This document shows positions 1 to 9,609 of a stretch of DNA of 64,000 nucleotides, in pieces (position 1 is the first letter of the stretch; every line of letters begins with the position of its first letter). The stretch is from positions 1 to 64,000 of the forward strand of contig JAMNXS010000004.1 in NCBI GenBank assembly GCA_023653025.1, read 5' to 3'. The position numbers and the translations under genes were made by a program. This stretch comes from Burkholderiaceae bacterium (GTDB lineage Bacteria > Pseudomonadota > Gammaproteobacteria > Burkholderiales > Burkholderiaceae_D). The notes beneath the pieces are model-generated. The model did not search any database. It was not told the DNA's origin and saw only the letters and a list, made by a program, of their open reading frames with translations.

Positions 1-344
1 GAGGGGGCGGTGATGTCGATCTGCGGCAGGCCGTTGGCGGTCGAGTGGATGACGGGCCGCTGATGCGGAGCGGCCGCAGGGTCGGCAATCACTTGCGCAC
101 GCGCCGGCAGCGGGTACAGCATCGGCAGCGGCAGGAACAGCGCGGCGATTAGCAGGGACAGGCGCGTGAACGAATGCGTGGGCAGGAATGGCGTCGGCAC
201 TGCCCGAAGAGACACGTGGTGCATGCTGCGATTCGATGTATTCGATGCTGGCGATGTCTTCGATGCACTCGATGCACTCGATGCGCTCGATGCATTCGAT
301 AACTTCGGTGCGCGGCGTTGCAGTGAACGATACGAACTGGCCAT
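1..344 (-). CDS. Two-partner secretion exoprotein TpsA / filamentous hemagglutinin-like, N-terminal part (runs off window start)
   Basis: Not in ORF track (no stop inside window). Minus strand from ATG at 344 reads MASSYRSLQRRAPKLSNASSASSASSASKTSPASNTSNRSMHHVSLRAVPTPFLPTHSFTRLSLLIAALFLPLPMLYPLPARAQVIADPAAAPHQRPVIHSTANGLPQIDITAPS; signal peptide followed by TPS-domain-like 'ANGLPQIDITAPS'; AAGGAG Shine-Dalgarno just upstream; adjacent to tpsB. Confidence 0.85.
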   Translation of the reverse strand, partial: MASSYRSLQRRAPKLSNASSASSASSASKTSPASNTSNRSMHHVSLRAVPTPFLPTHSFTRLSLLIAALFLPLPMLYPLPARAQVIADPAAAPHQRPVIHSTANGLPQIDITAP

Positions 345-355
345 CAGGATGCTCC

Positions 356-2089
356 TTAATAGCTTGCGCTCAGGTAGAAACCGGTGGTGACGTCCGCCGT
401 GCGAAAACCTTCGGGACGGGAAACGGGCTGGCCGATGAACACGTCCCATGCGAAGCCACGGGCCGTGCCGCGCACGCCCATGGCCACGCCCGACAGCTCG
501 CGGCCGGCCAGCCGCGCCGTGGATTGCCCGCTGACGCGTGCCGTGTCGATGCCGACATACAGTTCGCTGCGCAATGCAGCGAGCGACCAGCCGATTTCCT
601 GCCTCAGCAGCCAGCCACGGTCGCCGCTGAGTACCGACTCGCCATCGAAGCCGCGCACGGTGTAGCGGTTGCCGATGACGAAGCGATCCTGAGGCGTGAG
701 CGGCGTGAAGTTCCATTGGCGGCGCACGGCGGCGCTGTAGCGAAAGGACTGCGAAGCCAGCATGAATGGCCACGACAGCGAGGCATCGCCGCGCAGCAGC
801 TGCATGCGCGAGCTGCCCTCGCCATGGGCCTCCTCCGGCGCGGCCGTTGCGCCGAATGCGGCGGTACCGCGCCGCCAGACAAGGTTCGCGTCGAGCAGCG
901 CCGTGCCGAGCCGTTCGCGATGCGACAGCCCCAGCTCCCAGCCGCCGGTGCTGCGGCGCTGCTGCAGCAGTTCGGCATCGTCGATGTGATTGCTGGACGA
1001 TCGGTGCCACAGGCGCAGGCTGCCGCTGGTCTTGCGCTGCGCGTCCCGATGCAGGAGGCGGCCGAGCGTGATGTCATTCGACTGGCTGCTGCCGCTGTAG
1101 ATGATGGTGTCGTTGCGGCCGGCGACCGACTGGAAGTAATTCCAGCTGCCATGGGTAGCCGACAGCAGCCACTCGCGCAACGGCAGCGAGTAGTGTACGG
1201 TGCGCGAGCGAGCATCGCGCGGGCCCGGAAGGCGGTCACCGATGGCGTCGCTCACTGTCAGATAGAACAGGTCGTTGACCGCAAGGCCGTGGTCGATGGC
1301 AAAGGTCAGCGCCGACTGCAGCCGGCCAGTCATCGGGCTTCCGGCATCGTCGACCGACAGGTTGAGCCGCCATGGCCGCTGCTGTGACCAGCGCACGACG
1401 ACATCGGTGTCACCGGGCCGCGCGGCGGGATCGACGGACGGCACGATCTGCAAGTCTGCTTCGACGCTCGGCGCGCGCCGGAAGTTTTCCAGGCCATGCT
1501 CGAGTACCTCGACGTCCACCACGTCGCCCGGTTGCGCGGGCATGGCATTGCCCATTGTTGCGCGCGGCGACGTGCCGTCGGCAAAGCGCAGCGCGCGTAT
1601 CCGCCCTGGGATTACGGTGAGCGTCAGCACGCCGCGCGAGAGGTCCTGCGGTGCGGCGAGCACGCGGGTCGTGGCCAAGCCGCGGTGGTTCAGCGCGTCC
1701 TGCACACGCTTCTGCACAGCCTGCACGCCGATCCTGCCGAGACAGCTGCCCTTTACCGGATCAGGCTGACCGTCGGCATCGGCATCGATGACTTGTGCCA
1801 ACCAGCCGAAGAGCTCTGCGGCCCCCGTGTCGAAGCGAATGGCATCGACGATGAAGCAGGGTTGCTCGTTGGAGGGCAGCCTCAGCGCAGGAGCGGATCG
1901 TCGAACATTCAGCCGGATATCGGGTTCCGGTGTCTGCAAACGACGCAATTGCTCGTCACGCTCGCGTTGTCGCTGCCAGATGGTGTCGGTGTCCGTGACG
2001 GTCGCGCGTGCCTTTACCGGCAACACAGGCAGGCCGAACAGGAAAAAGATAAAGATGACAAACTGCTTCACGCGCATCGAACAGATCAC
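356..2089 (-). CDS. ShlB/FhaC/HecB family hemolysin secretion/activation protein (TpsB outer-membrane transporter)
   Basis: 577 aa with signal peptide, POTRA-like region and 'NRYTVRGFDGESVLSGDRGWLLRQE' barrel motif; C-terminal YLSASY. Confidence 0.87.
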   Translation of the reverse strand: MICSMRVKQFVIFIFFLFGLPVLPVKARATVTDTDTIWQRQRERDEQLRRLQTPEPDIRLNVRRSAPALRLPSNEQPCFIVDAIRFDTGAAELFGWLAQVIDADADGQPDPVKGSCLGRIGVQAVQKRVQDALNHRGLATTRVLAAPQDLSRGVLTLTVIPGRIRALRFADGTSPRATMGNAMPAQPGDVVDVEVLEHGLENFRRAPSVEADLQIVPSVDPAARPGDTDVVVRWSQQRPWRLNLSVDDAGSPMTGRLQSALTFAIDHGLAVNDLFYLTVSDAIGDRLPGPRDARSRTVHYSLPLREWLLSATHGSWNYFQSVAGRNDTIIYSGSSQSNDITLGRLLHRDAQRKTSGSLRLWHRSSSNHIDDAELLQQRRSTGGWELGLSHRERLGTALLDANLVWRRGTAAFGATAAPEEAHGEGSSRMQLLRGDASLSWPFMLASQSFRYSAAVRRQWNFTPLTPQDRFVIGNRYTVRGFDGESVLSGDRGWLLRQEIGWSLAALRSELYVGIDTARVSGQSTARLAGRELSGVAMGVRGTARGFAWDVFIGQPVSRPEGFRTADVTTGFYLSASY

Positions 2090-2418
2090 CGCAAGCCAGG
2101 ACAGAGAGATCTGCGACGGCGTGCCATCGGCACCACCATCGCAGGCGAGGCGCGATTGTTGATCGAATCAGTTCAATGTGAATAAATCTGGATGCGGCCA
2201 GACACGCGCATGAGAAAGAAGCCTGTCCGGCGAGTCAAAGTGTTGCGACCATGTCTAGGGGTAAAACACCTCGTGCTTGTTTAGCGCGGTCATCGAGCGT
2301 GCCGCGTGCCAAGCGAACAAGCTGGGTTTCAGGCGAGACTTTATCGATCTACAGGGATGACGAGGAGCGGGTCAGACCGTTGCAAAGCCGGCCTCAAGCG
2401 TACGAAACGGCGTACCGA

Positions 2419-3327
2419 TCAGGAAGACTGCGCCTGCGGATCGGCCGGCGGCGACAGCGCCTCGATCAGCGTGGCCGAAAGAATCATCGCGCCGCCGACA
2501 TATTCACCGACAGACAGCGACTCGCCGCCGATCAGCACGGCCGACACGACTGCGATCAGCAACTCCGCCACCTGCAGCACGGCGGCGCGGCTGGCCTGTA
2601 CGTGCGTCACGCCGTAGGTCGTCAGCAGCGTGCCGCCCAGCAGCCAGACGAAAGCGAACAGGCACAGCAGGCCCCAGCCGCTCGCGGACAAGCTGGGTAT
2701 TTCGGGCGTGTGGACGGCCAGTCCCGCCAGCGCGACGACCGTGCAGCCGACAAAGGACATCAGCGTTCGGCTAGCCATCGGTATCGCGCGCGCCGCGCGG
2801 TTGGTGATGCCGGCGGCGGTGTAGGCGATGCCGGCGATGAAGGCCGTGATGTCGGCGAACGTGATCGGTTCATTGAACACCTCGACTCCGCCGACGATCG
2901 TGAAAACGCCGCCGAGGCACAGCGCCACGGCCAGCAGCCGGCGCGGGCCCAGTTTCTCTTTCAGGAACAGGCGGCCGCCGATCACGCCCCAGGCCGGCAG
3001 CAAAAAAAACAGCAGCATCGAGCGCACGACCGAGCCGACCATCAGCGCCCAGGTGAACAGGAAATTGGCGAGACCGAAGAACAGACCGATCAGCAGCAGC
3101 AGATGAAATTCTGTTCGCCATGCGCGGCGTTCGCGCAGGATGAAGGGGAGCGAAACTACGCCGACCAATGCGTAAGCAGTCAGCGCGATCGCATGGCCGT
3201 CGAGCCCCTGCGACGCGAAAATCTTCAGCGGCCACCAGGCGAAACCCCAGATGATGCCGCTGCAGACCAGCGACACGACGGCCAGCGGCGATTCCTCGGC
3301 GTGGTTGCGGACAGGATCCGTGGTCAT
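2419..3327 (-). CDS. EamA/DMT family permease
   Basis: 302 aa, about 10 hydrophobic segments, DMT-like pattern. Confidence 0.8.
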   Translation of the reverse strand: MTTDPVRNHAEESPLAVVSLVCSGIIWGFAWWPLKIFASQGLDGHAIALTAYALVGVVSLPFILRERRAWRTEFHLLLLIGLFFGLANFLFTWALMVGSVVRSMLLFFLLPAWGVIGGRLFLKEKLGPRRLLAVALCLGGVFTIVGGVEVFNEPITFADITAFIAGIAYTAAGITNRAARAIPMASRTLMSFVGCTVVALAGLAVHTPEIPSLSASGWGLLCLFAFVWLLGGTLLTTYGVTHVQASRAAVLQVAELLIAVVSAVLIGGESLSVGEYVGGAMILSATLIEALSPPADPQAQSS

Positions 3328-3408
3328 GGTATCGGATGTCCGAGCGGCATCGAAGGTAGCGGAGATCGGGGCCGGATCATGGCCGCGGACGGCGGCCGTG
3401 CGTGACGG

Positions 3409-4344
3409 TCACACGCCGGCCCACTCATGCTCGAGCTGGGTCGAAAAGGCGGCGGGGGCGGCCGAGCGGGACGGGAAGGTCACTAGTTCATAGGACGACG
3501 GATCGGCGAACAGCGCGCGCAGCAGCTTGTTGTTGAGCCCGTGGCCGGACTTGTGCGCGGTATAACTGGCCAGCAGCGGATGGCCGGCGAGGTAGAGGTC
3601 GCCCATCGCGTCGAGGATCTTGTGGCGCACGAACTCGTTCTGGTAGCGCAGGCCGCCAGTGTTCAGGATGCGGAACTCGTCCATCACGATCGCGTTCTCG
3701 AGCGAGCCGCCGCGCGCGAGCCCCATGCCGCGCAGGGTCTCGACATCCTGCATGAAACCGAAGGTGCGCGCGCGCGCGATCTCTTCGATGTAGGACTCGG
3801 CGCCGAGGTCGACCTCGGCGATCTGGCCGCTGCCGTCAACGGCCGGATGGTTGAACTCGATGAAGAACTTCAGCCGGTAGCCGTGGCAGGGCTCGAGCCG
3901 CGCCCATTTCAGGCTCGCGCCCTCGCCCTCGCGCACCTCGACCGCCTGCGTGACGCGGATGAACTGCTTGGCCGCGCTCTGCTCGACGCAGCCGGCCTGC
4001 TGCAGCAGGAACACGAACGAGGCGGCCGAGCCGTCCATGATCGGTATCTCTTCTGCCGTCAGGTCGACGACGAGGTTGTCGATGCCGAGGCCGGCGCAGG
4101 CCGACATCAGGTGCTCGACCGTGGAAACCCGCACGCCATCCTTTTCCAGCACCGAGGCCATCCGCGTATCGCCGACGCCCGTCGCGGAGGCCGGCAACTC
4201 GACCGGCGGCTCGACGTCGACGCGGCGGAACACGATGCCGTGATCGACCGGTGCCGGGCGCAGCGTAAGCACGACGCGCGTGCCGCAGTGCAGGCCGACG
4301 CCGGTCGTGGTGACGGTGTCGCGGATGGTGCGTTGCTTGATCAT
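3409..4344 (-). CDS. lpxC: UDP-3-O-acyl-N-acetylglucosamine deacetylase
   Basis: [21 protein letters not shown]..., '[17 protein letters not shown]', '[14 protein letters not shown]', '[12 protein letters not shown]'. Confidence 0.97.
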   Translation of the reverse strand: MIKQRTIRDTVTTTGVGLHCGTRVVLTLRPAPVDHGIVFRRVDVEPPVELPASATGVGDTRMASVLEKDGVRVSTVEHLMSACAGLGIDNLVVDLTAEEIPIMDGSAASFVFLLQQAGCVEQSAAKQFIRVTQAVEVREGEGASLKWARLEPCHGYRLKFFIEFNHPAVDGSGQIAEVDLGAESYIEEIARARTFGFMQDVETLRGMGLARGGSLENAIVMDEFRILNTGGLRYQNEFVRHKILDAMGDLYLAGHPLLASYTAHKSGHGLNNKLLRALFADPSSYELVTFPSRSAAPAAFSTQLEHEWAGV

Positions 4345-4844
4345 AACTGCCCGAGCATCGTCTCCGCGTTCGACACCTCGAACTTGCCCGGCGCCTCGAT
4401 GTTGAGTTGTGTGACTACGCCGTCCTTGACCAGCATCGAGTAGCGCTGCGAGCGCGTGCCCATGCCGAACTGGCTGAAGTCTGCAGACAGGCCGAGCGCC
4501 TTGCTGAAATCGGCATTGCCGTCGGCCATCATGCGCACGATGCCGGTGGCTTTCTGGTCGCGGCCCCAGGCGCCCATGACGAACGCATCATTGACGGAAA
4601 TGCACCAGATCTCGTCGACGCCCTTGGCCTTCAGCGCATCCGCATGCGCGACATAGCCGGGCACGTGCTTGGCCGAGCAGGTCGGCGTGTAGGCGCCGGG
4701 CAGGCCGAAGATGGCGATGGTTTTACCCTTGACGAGATCGGATACGTTGAAGGTATTCGGGCCGAGCGAGCAGCCGGCGGTTTCGACTTCGATATATTCG
4801 GCCAGTTTGCCTTCGGGGAGGCGGTCGCCGGTTTTTATGGTCAT
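4341..4844 (-). CDS. Peroxiredoxin (Prx5-like)
   Basis: [12 protein letters not shown]..., '[19 protein letters not shown]' active site; TGA overlaps lpxC ATG by 4 nt. Confidence 0.93.
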   Translation of the reverse strand: MTIKTGDRLPEGKLAEYIEVETAGCSLGPNTFNVSDLVKGKTIAIFGLPGAYTPTCSAKHVPGYVAHADALKAKGVDEIWCISVNDAFVMGAWGRDQKATGIVRMMADGNADFSKALGLSADFSQFGMGTRSQRYSMLVKDGVVTQLNIEAPGKFEVSNAETMLGQL

Positions 4845-4893
4845 GGTGGTCCTTGCAGGAGTACTCGGGTTGGCAGGTGTTTTCAGGGCCATG

Positions 4894-4917
4894 GGTCCCA
4901 GCTTTCGCTGGGACGAC
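4894..4917. repeat. Family B hairpin repeat (dRS3-like): GTCCCAGC-TTTC-GCTGGGAC
   Basis: 8-bp perfect arms; related copies at 26736, 41765 and 43216. Confidence 0.7.
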
Positions 4918-4965
4918 GGAAGCGGACAGGCCAAAGTATGCCCCGCCCGCCGGTTTCCTGCAGGA

Positions 4966-6150
4966 TCAGTCGGCCTGGCGGCGCAGGAAGGCCGGGATGT
5001 CATAGGTTTCGGTGCCGTTGCGCTCCATCGCGCGCACCGTCTCCGACGCATGTTCGCGGCGCCAGACGGCCGGCGTGCGGATCGGCTCGAAGGTGTGGTT
5101 CGCGCCCGGCACCGCCTCGGCCGCCGCCGGCGCAGCGGCTACCGCGTCGTAAGTGCCGGTACGCGCCACCGGCGCCTGCGTGGTCACCAGCTGCGGCGCG
5201 CGGCGCGCGCGGCCGAGGCCAGTCGCCACCACGGTCACGCGCACTTCGTCGCCCATGGCGTCGTCATACGCGATGCCCTGTGCAATCGATGCGTCCTCGG
5301 CCGCGAAGGCGCGGACCGTCTCCATCACCTGCTTGATTTCCTTGCCCTTGAGCGAGCGGCTGGCCGTCACGTTTACCAGCACGCCGCGCGCGCCAGACAA
5401 ATCGATGCCATCGAGCAGCGGCGACGCCACGGCCTGCTCGGCCGCGATACGCGCGCGATCGACGCCGGAAGCCACGGCCGTGCCCATCATCGCCTTGCCC
5501 TGCTCGGCCATGATGGTCTTGACGTCGTTGAAGTCGACGTTGATATGGCCCGGCACGTTGATGATCTCGGCAATGCCGGCTACCGCGTTGTTCAGAACGT
5601 CGTCGGCATGGCCGAGCCACTCGAGCATGCTGTCGTCTTCGTAGATCTCTTCCAGCTTCTCGTTCAGGATCACGATCAGCGAATCGACATGCTTGGTCAG
5701 TTCGTCGAGGCCCTCGTTGGCGATGTCCATGCACTTCTGGCCTTCGTGCGTGAACGGTTTGGAGACCACGGCCACGGTCAGCGCGCCGAGCTCTTTCGCC
5801 ACTTGGGCAACGACCGGCGCGGCGCCGGTGCCGGTGCCGCCGCCCATGCCGGCGGCGATGAAGACCATGTGCGCGCCGCGCAGCGCGTCTTCGATGCGGT
5901 CGCGGGTTTCTTCCGCAAGCTGGCGGCCGACCGAGGGCTTCATGCCCGCGCCGAGGCCCGACTCGCCGATCTGGATCACGTTATGCGCCTTCGACTGCGT
6001 GAGCGCCTGGGCATCGGTGTTGGCGACGATGAACTCGACGCCCGATACGCCCTTGCCGATCATATGCTGGACGGCATTGCCGCCCGCACCGCCAACGCCG
6101 ACCACCTTGATGATCGTTCCCTTCGTGTTTTCCAGCATATCGATTTCCAT
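4966..6150 (-). CDS. ftsZ: Cell division protein FtsZ
   Basis: MEIDMLENTKGTIIKVVGVGGAGGNAVQHM..., 'AAGMGGGTGTGAAPVVA'. Confidence 0.99.
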   Translation of the reverse strand: MEIDMLENTKGTIIKVVGVGGAGGNAVQHMIGKGVSGVEFIVANTDAQALTQSKAHNVIQIGESGLGAGMKPSVGRQLAEETRDRIEDALRGAHMVFIAAGMGGGTGTGAAPVVAQVAKELGALTVAVVSKPFTHEGQKCMDIANEGLDELTKHVDSLIVILNEKLEEIYEDDSMLEWLGHADDVLNNAVAGIAEIINVPGHINVDFNDVKTIMAEQGKAMMGTAVASGVDRARIAAEQAVASPLLDGIDLSGARGVLVNVTASRSLKGKEIKQVMETVRAFAAEDASIAQGIAYDDAMGDEVRVTVVATGLGRARRAPQLVTTQAPVARTGTYDAVAAAPAAAEAVPGANHTFEPIRTPAVWRREHASETVRAMERNGTETYDIPAFLRRQAD

Positions 6151-6296
6151 CTTTGACTCCCTTGGGTGATGCAGTTTTCAGTCGATAGCCATCGCGCGAT
6201 GCGACAGCTAGCCACTGACAACTGCGGTTTATTCAAAAAATTGTTTTTCAAATGTGCCGCGGTGATGCCGGGTGCTGCTTTTTTTCACTGCTTTCT

Positions 6297-6458
6297 GGCG
6301 GATTTCGCTACGCTCTATCCGCCCTACGGTCTTGCGTTTTTTCACTGCTTTGCGGCGGATTTCGCTGCGCTCTATCCGCCCTACGGTATGTCGATGGACG
6401 ACACCGGCATCGTAGGGCGGATAGAGCGCAGCGAAAACGAAGTTTCGCTAAATCCGCC
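6297..6458. repeat. Three REP-like palindromes: direct copies 6297-6329 and 6354-6386 (57-bp tandem unit), inverted copy 6411-6458
   Basis: GGCGGATTTCGCTRCGCTCTATCCGCCCTACGG; the inverted copy has GTAG foot and a 16-nt loop expansion. Confidence 0.85.
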
Positions 6459-6482
6459 ATTTGACTGCGCCACTTGCCTCCG

Positions 6483-7715
6483 TCAAAAATTCCCGAGGAA
6501 CCACTCCTTCATCCGCTGCCATACCGCCTTCGCGGAGCCGCCCTGCCGCACCACGACCTGCCCGCGCAAATACTGGCGCTTGGCCTCTTCCAGAAGGCCG
6601 AGCACGGTCGAATAGCGCGGGCTCTTGACCACATCGGCCAGCTGGCCGTTGTAGCCGGGCACACCGACGCGGGCCGGCTTGAGGAAGACGTCCTCGGCCA
6701 GCTCGCACATGCCCGGCATCAGCGCGCTGCCGCCGGTCAGCACCACGCCTGAGGACAGCACTTCCTCGAAGCCCGATTCGCGTACGACCTGATGCACCAG
6801 CCCGAACAATTCGTCGACGCGCGGCTCGATCACGGCCGACAGCGCTGCCTTAGACATCGTGCGCGCGCTGCGATCGCCAAGGCCCGGCACGTCGAAGACG
6901 TCGGTCGGGTCGGCCAACACCTGCTTGGCGATGCCGTAGCGCACCTTGATCTCTTCGGCCTCCGCCGTCGGCGTGCGCAGCGCCATCGCGATGTCGTTGG
7001 TCACTTGGTCGCCGGCAATCGGAATCACGGCGGTGTGGCGAATCGCGCCTTCGGTGAAGATGGCGATGTCGGTGGTGCCGCCGCCGATGTCGACCAGCAC
7101 CACGCCGAGTTCTTTCTCGTCGGCGGTCAGCACCGCGTCGGCCGAGGCCATCGGTTGCAGTATCAGGTCGGTCACTTCGAGTCCGCAGCGCCGCACGCAC
7201 TTGACGATGTTCTGCACCGCCGACACCGCGCCGGTCACGATATGCACCTTGACCTCGAGTCGGATGCCGCTCATGCCGATAGGCTCGCGCACGTCTTCCT
7301 GGTTGTCGACGATGAATTCCTGCGGCACCGTGTGCAGCAATTGCTGGTCGGTCGGGATGTTGACTGCCTTGGCCGTCTCGATCACGCGCGCGACATCGGT
7401 GGAGGTGACTTCCTTGTCCTTGATCGCGACCATGCCGCTGGAGTTGAAGCTACGGATATGGCTGCCGGCGATGCCGGTCCAGACATTGCGGATCTGGCAG
7501 TCAGCCATCAGCTCCGCTTCCTCCAGCGCCCGCTGTATCGATTCGACAGTCGCCTCGATATTGACGACCACGCCCTTCTTCAGGCCCTTCGATTCGCTCT
7601 GGCCGAGGCCGATGATCTCGTGACGGCCGTTGGGCATCACCTCGGCCACCACGGCGACCACCTTCGACGTGCCGATGTCGAGGCCGACGATCAGGTTTTT
7701 CGCGTCTTTTGTCAT
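6483..7715 (-). CDS. ftsA: Cell division protein FtsA
   Basis: MTKDAKNLIVGLDIGTSKVVAVVAE..., 'VLVDIGGGTTDIAIF', 'VVLTGGSALMPGM'; start trimmed from ORF track. Confidence 0.98.
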   Translation of the reverse strand: MTKDAKNLIVGLDIGTSKVVAVVAEVMPNGRHEIIGLGQSESKGLKKGVVVNIEATVESIQRALEEAELMADCQIRNVWTGIAGSHIRSFNSSGMVAIKDKEVTSTDVARVIETAKAVNIPTDQQLLHTVPQEFIVDNQEDVREPIGMSGIRLEVKVHIVTGAVSAVQNIVKCVRRCGLEVTDLILQPMASADAVLTADEKELGVVLVDIGGGTTDIAIFTEGAIRHTAVIPIAGDQVTNDIAMALRTPTAEAEEIKVRYGIAKQVLADPTDVFDVPGLGDRSARTMSKAALSAVIEPRVDELFGLVHQVVRESGFEEVLSSGVVLTGGSALMPGMCELAEDVFLKPARVGVPGYNGQLADVVKSPRYSTVLGLLEEAKRQYLRGQVVVRQGGSAKAVWQRMKEWFLGNF

Positions 7716-7795
7716 GGGTTTTACAGGGCTTTTAATGTCTTGTTCATTTCGGATTACAGGGGGGTATGGGACCACCCATCGTCGTTCGTTCTTCC

Positions 7796-7830
7796 GGCGG
7801 ATTTCGCCTTCGGCTCTATCCGCCCTACGG
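7796..7830. repeat. REP-like palindrome GGCGGATTTCGCCTTCGGCTCTATCCGCCCTACGG
   Basis: Same family as 6297; lies in ftsQ-ftsA gap. Confidence 0.82.
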
Positions 7831-7853
7831 TTGCCAGGTCGTTCTTGCGTTCA

Positions 7854-8621
7854 TCATGTCTCGCCCTCTGCGGTCGCGGCCTGCGCGCGCCGCTTCAGCG
7901 CCAGCCCGTTCGGATACCGCATGTCGATCATCTCCATCTTCCCCGGCAGCGCCGCCGCCAGCTGCGGATAGACGCTGACCAGCCGGTCGATGCGTGCCTT
8001 CATCTCGCCGCGGTCGTGCGCGCGGCCGAGGTTCAGCAGGATCCCGTTGTCGAGCCGCGCAGTCCACGCGTAGCGCTTCGACAGCGTCAGCGTGCGCGGC
8101 GCTAGCTTTAGCGGCGCCAGCCATTCGCGCAGGTCGCTCAGGCGCTGCGCCACTTCGCGCGCGCTGCCGTCGGGGCCGTCGAGCGCGGGCAGCTTGCCCT
8201 CCTCCTCGGCCTCGTCGAGGTTGGCGGTGAAGACGATGCCATCCACCGATACCAGCCGCCCCTCCTGCTCGCCCCAGGTGCCGAGCGCCACGTATTCCTC
8301 GACCGACACCACCAGCCGGTTCGGCCACTCGCGGCGCACCGACGCATGCTGTACCCACGGCACGGTCTCGAAGGCCGCGCGCGCGGCATTGAGGTCGATG
8401 CTGAAGAAATTGCCGCGTATCCGCGGCAACGCCGCGCTGCGCACGGTAGCCGCATTCACGTAGCGCAGCGGCTCGCCTGCCGGTCCCTGCACCCGTACCA
8501 CGGTCAGGTCGAACATGGGCTGACGCGCAATCCAGCGGTAGCCGGCGTGCAGCAACGCGAGCACGACCACGCCGAGCAAAACCCGGGTGACCCTGTTCAT
8601 TGTCCTGACGTCGTTCCACAT
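7854..8621 (-). CDS. ftsQ: Cell division protein FtsQ
   Basis: POTRA-type FtsQ: 'IRGNFFSIDLNAARAAFETVPWVQHASVRREWPNRLVVSVEEY'; position between ddlB and ftsA. Confidence 0.95.
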   Translation of the reverse strand: MWNDVRTMNRVTRVLLGVVVLALLHAGYRWIARQPMFDLTVVRVQGPAGEPLRYVNAATVRSAALPRIRGNFFSIDLNAARAAFETVPWVQHASVRREWPNRLVVSVEEYVALGTWGEQEGRLVSVDGIVFTANLDEAEEEGKLPALDGPDGSAREVAQRLSDLREWLAPLKLAPRTLTLSKRYAWTARLDNGILLNLGRAHDRGEMKARIDRLVSVYPQLAAALPGKMEMIDMRYPNGLALKRRAQAATAEGET

Positions 8622-8637
8622 CGCGGATTCGTCCTGT

Positions 8638-9609
8638 TCAGTCCGGTTTCCAGTCGGCAGACGGCCGCAGATCGAGCGCGGCCAACCGCAGGATCTCGAC
8701 GCATAGCTGCTCGTACGTCAGGCCGGCCACGGCCGCCGACATCGGTACCAGCGAGTGCCCGGTCATGCCCGGCGAGGTATTGATCTCGAGCAGGAAGGGC
8801 CGGTTGTCGCTGGCGCGCACCATCACGTCAGCACGCGACCAGCCACGGCAGCCGAGGCTGCGGTAGCTCGCCAGCACCAGTTGCTGGATCTGCTTTTCCT
8901 GTTCGGGCGGGAGGCCGCTCGGGCACAGGTACTGCGTCTGGTCGGAAAAATACTTGTTCTGATAGTCGTAATTCGCATCCGGCGCGACGATGCGCACCAC
9001 CGGCAGCGCACGCGCGTCGTCGCCCTGGCCCAGCACCGGGCAGGTCAGCTCCATGCCGCTGATGAATTCCTCGGCCATGACGGCCTTGTCGAATTTCGCC
9101 GCCTGCGCATACGCGGCCGGCAATTGGGCGACGTCGATGACCTTGGTCAGGCCCAGCGTCGAGCCCTCGTGCGCGGGCTTGACAATCAGGGGCAGTCCCA
9201 GCCTGGCTGCCACCGCGGTCCAGTCGCTGTCGGCGCCGAGCATCACGAAATCCGGCGTGGAGAGTCCTTCGTGCAGCCAGACGCGCTTGGTCATCGCCTT
9301 GTCCATCGCAATGGCGGAGGCCAGCACGCCCGGGCCGGTGTACGGTATCCGGAGCTGCTCGAGCGCGCCTTGCAGCGTGCCATCTTCGCCATAGCGGCCG
9401 TGCAGCGCGATGAAGACGCGGTCGAATTGTTCTGCTGCCAGCTCGCCCAAGGAGCGCTGCGCCGGGTCGAACGGATGCGCATCGATGCCCAGCGACTGCA
9501 ATGCCTTGAGCACGCCGCCGCCCGACATCAGCGAGATCTCGCGCTCGGCCGAGCGCCCGCCGAACAGCACGCCGACCTTGCCGAATTCTTCTGTCAGTTC
9601 CTTGCTCAT
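8638..9609 (-). CDS. ddlB: D-alanine--D-alanine ligase
   Basis: '[27 protein letters not shown]', '[16 protein letters not shown]', '[16 protein letters not shown]'. Confidence 0.98.
   Translation of the reverse strand: MSKELTEEFGKVGVLFGGRSAEREISLMSGGGVLKALQSLGIDAHPFDPAQRSLGELAAEQFDRVFIALHGRYGEDGTLQGALEQLRIPYTGPGVLASAIAMDKAMTKRVWLHEGLSTPDFVMLGADSDWTAVAARLGLPLIVKPAHEGSTLGLTKVIDVAQLPAAYAQAAKFDKAVMAEEFISGMELTCPVLGQGDDARALPVVRIVAPDANYDYQNKYFSDQTQYLCPSGLPPEQEKQIQQLVLASYRSLGCRGWSRADVMVRASDNRPFLLEINTSPGMTGHSLVPMSAAVAGLTYEQLCVEILRLAALDLRPSADWKPD

Noticed and set aside
188-1387. 399-aa plus-strand ORF over the tpsA/tpsB region
   Set aside because: Opposite strand of tpsB and the tpsA start; the 'SMHSMHSMRSMHS' repeat is the reverse of the in-frame 9-bp repeat coding Ser/Ala in tpsA.
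6278-6458. CRISPR-like array in the ftsA-ftsZ gap
   Set aside because: Only three units, mixed orientation, spacers are duplicated rather than unique, and no cas genes; matches a REP-like cluster.
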